DNA of 64,000 nucleotides, taken from assembly GCA_037139195.1 (NCBI GenBank), contig JBAXGW010000014.1, positions 1 through 64,000 of the forward strand, in the 5' to 3' direction. Positions 59,825 to 64,000 of this stretch are shown here, piece by piece (the stretch's first letter is position 1; each line of letters starts with the position of its first letter). The translations under genes were made by a program, and so were the position numbers. The DNA is from JBAXGW01 sp037139195 (GTDB taxonomy: Bacteria > Bacteroidota > Bacteroidia > Bacteroidales > JAHJDW01). The notes under the pieces were generated by a model, which worked only from the letters and a program-made list of their open reading frames with translations, was not told the origin of the DNA and made no database searches.

Positions 59825-60661
59825 TTAGTTTATTGCTTTAAGACTTAAGTCTAAACTCTTGATTTGATGTGTCAAAGCACCAACAGAAATATAATCAACA
59901 CCACATTCGGCATATTCTCTAATGTTTTCTATTGTGATTCCGCCTGATGCTTCGGTTTCGTATTTTCCGTCAATCATTTCAACCGCTTTTCGCAAATCAG
60001 CATAATTATAATTGTCGAGCATAATTCGATGAACACCTCCGTGATTTAAAACTTGTTGTAATTCAGTTAGATTGCGAACTTCAATTTCAATTTTCAGGTT
60101 TTTATTGTTAGCTTTTAAATATGCATGAACTGAATCAATTGCTTTTTCAATTCCGCCCGAAAAATCAACATGATTATCTTTAATCATTATCATATCGTAA
60201 AGTCCCATTCGGTGATTTTCGCCTCCACCAATTTTTACTGCTAATTTTTCAAAATATCTGAAATTTGGAGTTGTTTTACGAGTGTCTAAAATTTTTGTTT
60301 TAAGTCCAGATAACTTTTCAACGTATTGACTAGTATTGGTTGCAATACCACTCATGCGCTGCATGCAATTTAAAACAAGTCGTTCTGCCATAACTATTGA
60401 TCGAGAGCTTCCTTCAACAGTGAAAACAACATCTTCTATAGCTATTTTTTCTCCGTCGTTAATTGTTATTGTAACTTTTAAATTGGGGTCTAGTTGACTA
60501 AATATTTGTTTCGCTAAATCAACACCTGCAATAATGCCATTTTGTTTAACTAGAAGTTTGGCTTTGCCTTGTGCATTTGCTGGAATTGTTGATTGTGAGG
60601 TATGGTCGCCATCGCCAAAATCTTCAGCAAAGGCTTGTTTAATAAAAAGGTTGATGTCCAT
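59825..60661 (-). CDS. nadC: Nicotinate-nucleotide pyrophosphorylase
   Basis: NadC makes nicotinate mononucleotide from quinolinate and PRPP in NAD synthesis. The conserved DTRKTTPNFRYFEKLAV and GGGENHRMGLYDMIMIKDNH are present, and EASGGITIENIREYAECG closes the barrel. Length 278 is normal. It abuts the YihY gene directly and lies 35 bases after the DUF4783 gene on the same strand, an arrangement seen in other Bacteroidota. Confidence 0.95.
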   Translation of the reverse strand: MDINLFIKQAFAEDFGDGDHTSQSTIPANAQGKAKLLVKQNGIIAGVDLAKQIFSQLDPNLKVTITINDGEKIAIEDVVFTVEGSSRSIVMAERLVLNCMQRMSGIATNTSQYVEKLSGLKTKILDTRKTTPNFRYFEKLAVKIGGGENHRMGLYDMIMIKDNHVDFSGGIEKAIDSVHAYLKANNKNLKIEIEVRNLTELQQVLNHGGVHRIMLDNYNYADLRKAVEMIDGKYETEASGGITIENIREYAECGVDYISVGALTHQIKSLDLSLKAIN

Positions 60662-60696
60662 ATTTAATAAAGGATGACGGCTAAATTGTGTATTAT

Positions 60697-61098
60697 TTAT
60701 TCTTCGGCTTCAAATCTTAGTTGTTGAATAAGTGATTTTTCAGCAAATTTTTTCAGTAGGAAATAGGTTCTAAATGACTGACTAGCACTTTCGTATTTCC
60801 CTATTGAGTATTGAGAGCCATCAGCAGAAACGCCTTGATGGATGATATTGAAGTTTTTTGGAGGAAATTTTTTGAAAAAATCTTTTACAATAATTTCTGC
60901 TTGCGATTTGCTATAAGAATTTGAGTTTCCTGGTAGCGTTACATCAATTGTAGCATTAAAAAGTTTTGATAATTCAGTTGCGTTTCCAGATTTTATAGCT
61001 GCGCTAATATCGTCGGAAACACCTTGAAAGTCGCTTGTGAATGACGTTGCAACAAGAAAGGTTAAAATAAACAAGTAATATTTTGCAAGTTTTTTCAT
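60697..61098 (-). CDS. DUF4783 secreted protein
   Basis: A 133-residue protein with a signal peptide (MKKLAKYYLFILTFLVATSF) and the DUF4783 body, a SnoaL/NTF2-like small domain (ISAAIKSGNATELSKLFN, SYSKSQAEIIVKDFFKKF, LLKKFAEKSLIQQLRFE). It is conserved next to nadC in Bacteroidota. No function is known; the NTF2-like fold is an inference from the pattern. Confidence 0.85.
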   Translation of the reverse strand: MKKLAKYYLFILTFLVATSFTSDFQGVSDDISAAIKSGNATELSKLFNATIDVTLPGNSNSYSKSQAEIIVKDFFKKFPPKNFNIIHQGVSADGSQYSIGKYESASQSFRTYFLLKKFAEKSLIQQLRFEAEE

Positions 61099-61302
61099 AG
61101 TGTTTTTAATAACTCAATAGTTGTGCCAAGAAGACAAACAAACCTACATAATTTTTATGAAAAGTCAAAAGAAAACAGATGAAAGTTTGTAAAGTTTATA
61201 AAGTAGAAAGTAATCAGCGTTAGTTTGATTTATTAACTTTGCAAAAAATTGTTTAACGCTTATACTTTATAAACATTCATACTTTCAACTTTAAGAACTT
61301 TG

Positions 61303-61330
61303 CCTTCGACTCCGCTGAGTCACCGTTAGG
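61303..61330. repeat. Dispersed CTTCGACTCC repeat before rlmH
   Basis: CCTTCGACTCCGCTGAGTCA with CCGTTAGG closely matches the copy near 36945 (CTTCGACTCCTCTCAGCCAC). Short direct repeats of CTTTACAAACT also occur nearby (61333-61358). The two copies lie in intergenic DNA about 24 kb apart. Confidence 0.5.
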
Positions 61331-61365
61331 CACTTTACAAACTTTATAACTTTACAAACTGACTC

Positions 61366-61839
61366 ATGAAAATCAACGTAATCTGCATAAGCAAAACATC
61401 TGAAAAATATCTGCAAACTGGAATTGAACTGTATTTAGGTCGATTGAAACATTATGTTCCTATTGAATTTATTGAGATTCCAGATATCAAGAATGCGAAG
61501 AATATGGATTTTGAGCAGATTAAGAATGCTGAAGGCGAATTAATTGTTAAAAAGATTGATGCCAGCTCAAGAGTAATTTTGCTCGACGACAAAGGAAAGG
61601 ACTTTACATCAATTCAATTTTCTAATTATATTGAAAAACAGCAATTGTCGGGGGTTAAAATCATCAACTTCATTATTGGCGGCCCTTATGGCTTTTCAGA
61701 AAAAGTATATGCATTGGCAAATGAAAAGATTTCTTTGTCCAAAATGACTTTTTCGCATCAATTAATTAGAGTTATCTTCTTCGAGCAACTTTATAGGGCA
61801 TATACGATATTGAAGAATGAGCCTTATCATCATGAATAA
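61366..61839 (+). CDS. rlmH: 23S rRNA (pseudouridine1915-N3)-methyltransferase
   Basis: RlmH is a small SPOUT methyltransferase acting on the assembled ribosome. The knot motif is FIIGGPYGFSEKV, with LLDDKGKDFTSIQF before it and the C-terminal RAYTILKNEPYHHE. Length 157 is normal. A -7 box TAACTTTG is present at 61234-61241, well upstream, without a good -33. Confidence 0.96.
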   Translation: MKINVICISKTSEKYLQTGIELYLGRLKHYVPIEFIEIPDIKNAKNMDFEQIKNAEGELIVKKIDASSRVILLDDKGKDFTSIQFSNYIEKQQLSGVKIINFIIGGPYGFSEKVYALANEKISLSKMTFSHQLIRVIFFEQLYRAYTILKNEPYHHE

Positions 61840-61874
61840 AGCTTCAATATTCATTTTATTGCTAAATGTGGTTT

Positions 61875-62477
61875 TTATTTTTTGTTTATTACTTTATTTT
61901 TTTCTAAATAATCCTTCCAACCAATTTCTAGTAAATTAGAAAAATTTTTAATTGTTAATTTTTCTGAGTCACTTGCATTAATACAATTTAGATTTAGTTT
62001 TTCAATATACTGATTAATGACCTTTTGAGTACATTCATTATCATCAAAAATATAAAATTCTAATAATACAATTTTAACCCAAGTATCCAAATCTGTATTG
62101 TTAAAGCACTTTTTACTATTAAAATATTTTGCAAACTCAACGGTGTTATTTTCAACATATTCTTTGCCTGCATTTCCTAGACCTTCAGAATAATACCCAT
62201 CACTTTTATTGAATGAATTTGTTACAACCTTGAAGTAAAAAGGACGTGCTTCTATATCTTTGGCAGTTAAACTATCAAGGAATGACAAAATAATAAAATC
62301 ATTTAAATCCCAATTTTGATTATTGAAAATATCTTTTGCCAATTTTGGCGTTTTTGGATCTTTTAAATATTTGTCAAAGTTGCAGTCTTTAGAAATTGAA
62401 TCTAAATTACTTTCTGTTTTTGCAAAAGAATAAATTGATAAACAGATAATTACAAATAACGTTAAGATATATTTCAT
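61875..62477 (-). CDS. Hypothetical secreted protein
   Basis: A 200-residue protein with a signal peptide (ILTLFVIICLSIYSFA). The rest is hydrophilic and helical (NIFNNQNWDLNDFI, LEFYIFDDNECTQKVIN) without recognisable motifs. I do not recognise the family. The ATG giving MKYILTLF is chosen over one six codons upstream, since it opens the signal peptide. It lies 61 bases after rdgB on the same strand. Confidence 0.65.
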   Translation of the reverse strand: MKYILTLFVIICLSIYSFAKTESNLDSISKDCNFDKYLKDPKTPKLAKDIFNNQNWDLNDFIILSFLDSLTAKDIEARPFYFKVVTNSFNKSDGYYSEGLGNAGKEYVENNTVEFAKYFNSKKCFNNTDLDTWVKIVLLEFYIFDDNECTQKVINQYIEKLNLNCINASDSEKLTIKNFSNLLEIGWKDYLEKNKVINKK

Positions 62478-62538
62478 AATGCTTAGTTGGCTCAAATATA
62501 AATCTGTGAAAATCTTTTAAATCCGTGTCATCTGTGTT

Positions 62539-63123
62539 CTATTTTATACTAATCAAAAATTCAGCAAACTTATTAAAAGCTCTAGCCCTGTGGCTTATCT
62601 TGTTTTTTTCGTCTAAATCCATTTCTGCAAAAGATTGGTCGTAGCCAGTTGGTTTGAAGATTGGGTCGTAGCCAAAGCCATCTTTTCCAGTGGGTTCGGT
62701 TAATATTTCACCATCAACAATACCTTCAAATTGATATTCTTTTCCTTCTAAAATCAAAGAAACAACGGTTCTGAAACGTGCTTTGCGGTTTGTTTTACCT
62801 TTCATTTCTAATAATGTTTTGTTTACATTATCTTGAAATGAACAACCAACTCCCGCATAACGAGCCGAATATACGCCAGGTGCGCCGTTAAGAGCTTCAA
62901 TTTCCAAGCCTGTATCATCGGCAAAACAATTTACATTAAAGCGTTTGAAGATATGTTCCGATTTCTCAAAAGCATTTTCGCTCAGCGTTTCATGCGTTTC
63001 AGGAATTTCTTCGTTAAAACCAATTTCGGCTAAACTCTTAATTGTTATATCTTTTCGGTTTGCAAATAGATGCTTAACTTCTTCTAATTTATGTTTGTTA
63101 TTGGTCGCAAAAATGAATTCCAT
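62539..63123 (-). CDS. rdgB: XTP/dITP diphosphatase
   Basis: RdgB (HAM1) hydrolyses dITP, XTP and related non-canonical purine nucleotides. The N-terminal FATNNKHKLEEV, the acidic motif ADDTGLEI, the TGKDGFGYDPIF segment and the C-terminal SHRARAFNKF are diagnostic. I use the ATG giving MEFIFATNN; the 12 codons upstream are not family sequence. Length is 194 residues. Confidence 0.95.
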   Translation of the reverse strand: MEFIFATNNKHKLEEVKHLFANRKDITIKSLAEIGFNEEIPETHETLSENAFEKSEHIFKRFNVNCFADDTGLEIEALNGAPGVYSARYAGVGCSFQDNVNKTLLEMKGKTNRKARFRTVVSLILEGKEYQFEGIVDGEILTEPTGKDGFGYDPIFKPTGYDQSFAEMDLDEKNKISHRARAFNKFAEFLISIK

Positions 63124-63504
63124 AATTTTTAATTTAAATAAAACGCCACCTACTCCCATTTTTAAATTATTTTTACCGGTGGTCGTGAGGTCGCTTCGCT
63201 TAGTTGTGTCGTTATTTTTGAATTGAAAACAGTCATTTACTCATGCAAACTCATTGGTTTTCAATTCATGAAAATGCCTAACATCTGACATTTTATATTA
63301 AATTAAAAAGGGGAGATTTACAAATGATACTATTTAATTTCGCAAAATTAGCTTATTTTTGCAAATAATACCAAATCATGTTATTAAATAAGTTGTGCTG
63401 TAATTCCTTCGACTACGCTCAGGATGACCAGTTCAGTCACCCTGAGCGTAGTCGAAGGGTTGATATATAAAACTTGTGTTAATTAAATTAAAACACTTCA
63501 AATT
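63124..63504. other. spacer between rdgB and purD
   Basis: No gene. Holds a -7 box TATTTTTG (63354-63361) without a clear -33 and the palindromic repeat described separately. GTCGCTTCGCTTAG near 63188 may be a further degenerate copy of the repeat. Confidence 0.4.
63406..63458. repeat. REP-like palindrome CCTTCGACTACGCTCAGG
   Basis: CCTTCGACTACGCTCAGG (63406-63423) and its perfect reverse complement (63441-63458) flank a short interior in which TGAC and GTCA also pair; the loop is 7 bases. It lies in the leader of purD, 46 bases before the ATG. Related CTTCGACT repeats occur at 36945 and 61304. Confidence 0.75.
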
Positions 63505-64000
63505 ATGAACGTACTTATATTAGGCTCAGGCGGAAGAGAACATACATTTGCATGGAAAATTGCTCAAAGCAAAAAATTGAACAAATTATTTATTGCTCCC
63601 GGAAATGCTGGGACTAAGAATCATGGCGAAAATGTAAATATCAATCCAAATGATTTTGACGCAGTAAAGACTTTTTGTTTGGCTAACGATGTTAAAATGA
63701 TTGTAGTTGGTCCTGAAGAACCTCTAGTACGTGGTGTTTATGATTATTTTCAGAATTCACAAGATGCAAATCATATTATGGTAATTGGACCTTCAGCTAA
63801 CGGAGCGCAATTAGAAGGTAGCAAAGATTTTTCAAAAGCTTTTATGGAGCGTCATAATATTCCAACGGCTCGTTATCTGACATTTACTAGTGAAAATCTA
63901 GCTGATGGATATAAGTTTTTAGAAACTCTTGAGGCTCCTTATGTTTTAAAAGCTGATGGTTTAGCTGCTGGAAAAGGTGTTTTGATTTTAAGTGATTTAG
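63505..64000 (+). CDS. purD: Phosphoribosylamine-glycine ligase, 5' part
   Basis: The reading frame opens MNVLILGSGGREHTFAWK and runs off the end of the window, so the 3' portion is missing. The ATP-grasp enzyme PurD (GAR synthetase) makes the second step of purine synthesis. NKLFIAPGNAGTKNHGEN and VGPEEPLVRGVYDYF with SKDFSKAFMERHNIPTA match the family. The start is set by the conserved N-terminal glycine motif. Confidence 0.93.
   Translation, partial: MNVLILGSGGREHTFAWKIAQSKKLNKLFIAPGNAGTKNHGENVNINPNDFDAVKTFCLANDVKMIVVGPEEPLVRGVYDYFQNSQDANHIMVIGPSANGAQLEGSKDFSKAFMERHNIPTARYLTFTSENLADGYKFLETLEAPYVLKADGLAAGKGVLILSDL

Overview
The window reads as chromosomal DNA of a member of the phylum Bacteroidota (genus not determinable by eye). 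It is AT-rich, roughly 30% G+C. It has a fused LpxC-FabZ protein, proteins with type IX secretion (T9SS) C-terminal domains, DUF5723 and DUF4783 proteins, and promoters of the Bacteroidota form TTTG-N19-TAnnTTTG. Most genes lack a Shine-Dalgarno sequence. No rRNA, tRNA, CRISPR array or prophage was seen.

Layout. (1) 1-5.5 kb: an HD phosphohydrolase gene, then lpxD, lpxC-fabZ and lpxA (early lipid A synthesis) and efp. (2) 5.8-10.5 kb, + strand: a tight five-gene cassette of acyl carrier protein, ketoreductase, adenylate-forming ligase, LuxE-like acyl-protein synthetase and LuxC-like acyl reductase, without luciferase genes. (3) 10.5-20 kb, - strand: a sugar and glycan locus (glycosyltransferases, AAC(3)-fold acyltransferase, deacetylase-like protein, two SDR enzymes, a sugar nucleotidyltransferase, a large YfhO-type membrane protein). 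(4) 20-30.7 kb: housekeeping genes (rpmH, rsmG, gap, rnhB), a cell-wall glucosaminidase, three envelope proteins of unknown role and a glycosyltransferase. (5) 31-34.5 kb: two tandem Wzz-like proteins and an O-antigen ligase/polymerase. (6) 34.6-39.3 kb: a GldN-reminiscent secreted protein, carbamate kinase with ornithine carbamoyltransferase, a MORN-repeat protein and an Rrf2 regulator. (7) 39.3-44.1 kb: a giant T9SS surface protein. (8) 44.4-47.1 kb: a promoter, a structured leader, a MgtE-N/CBS protein and an NRAMP-family protein whose metal-site residues look like the magnesium-transporting branch. (9) 47.7-52 kb: aminotransferase, NeuD-type acyltransferase, GT2 and flippase. (10) 52-54.4 kb: an IS4-family element inserted in a kelch-repeat T9SS gene that also carries a nonsense codon. 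(11) 54.7-64 kb: a T9SS protein, M1 peptidase, YihY, nadC, DUF4783, rlmH, rdgB and the start of purD.

The glycan genes in blocks 3, 5 and 9 together supply nucleotide-sugar modification, transfer, flipping, polymerisation and chain-length control, and block 1 supplies lipid A, so much of the window serves the cell envelope. The points most worth a second look are the Mg2+-type transporter operon with its switch-like leader, the luciferase-free LuxE/LuxC cassette, the fully reconstructable IS-broken T9SS gene, the protein with an internal GldN-like duplication, and the repeat structures around argF/arcC.
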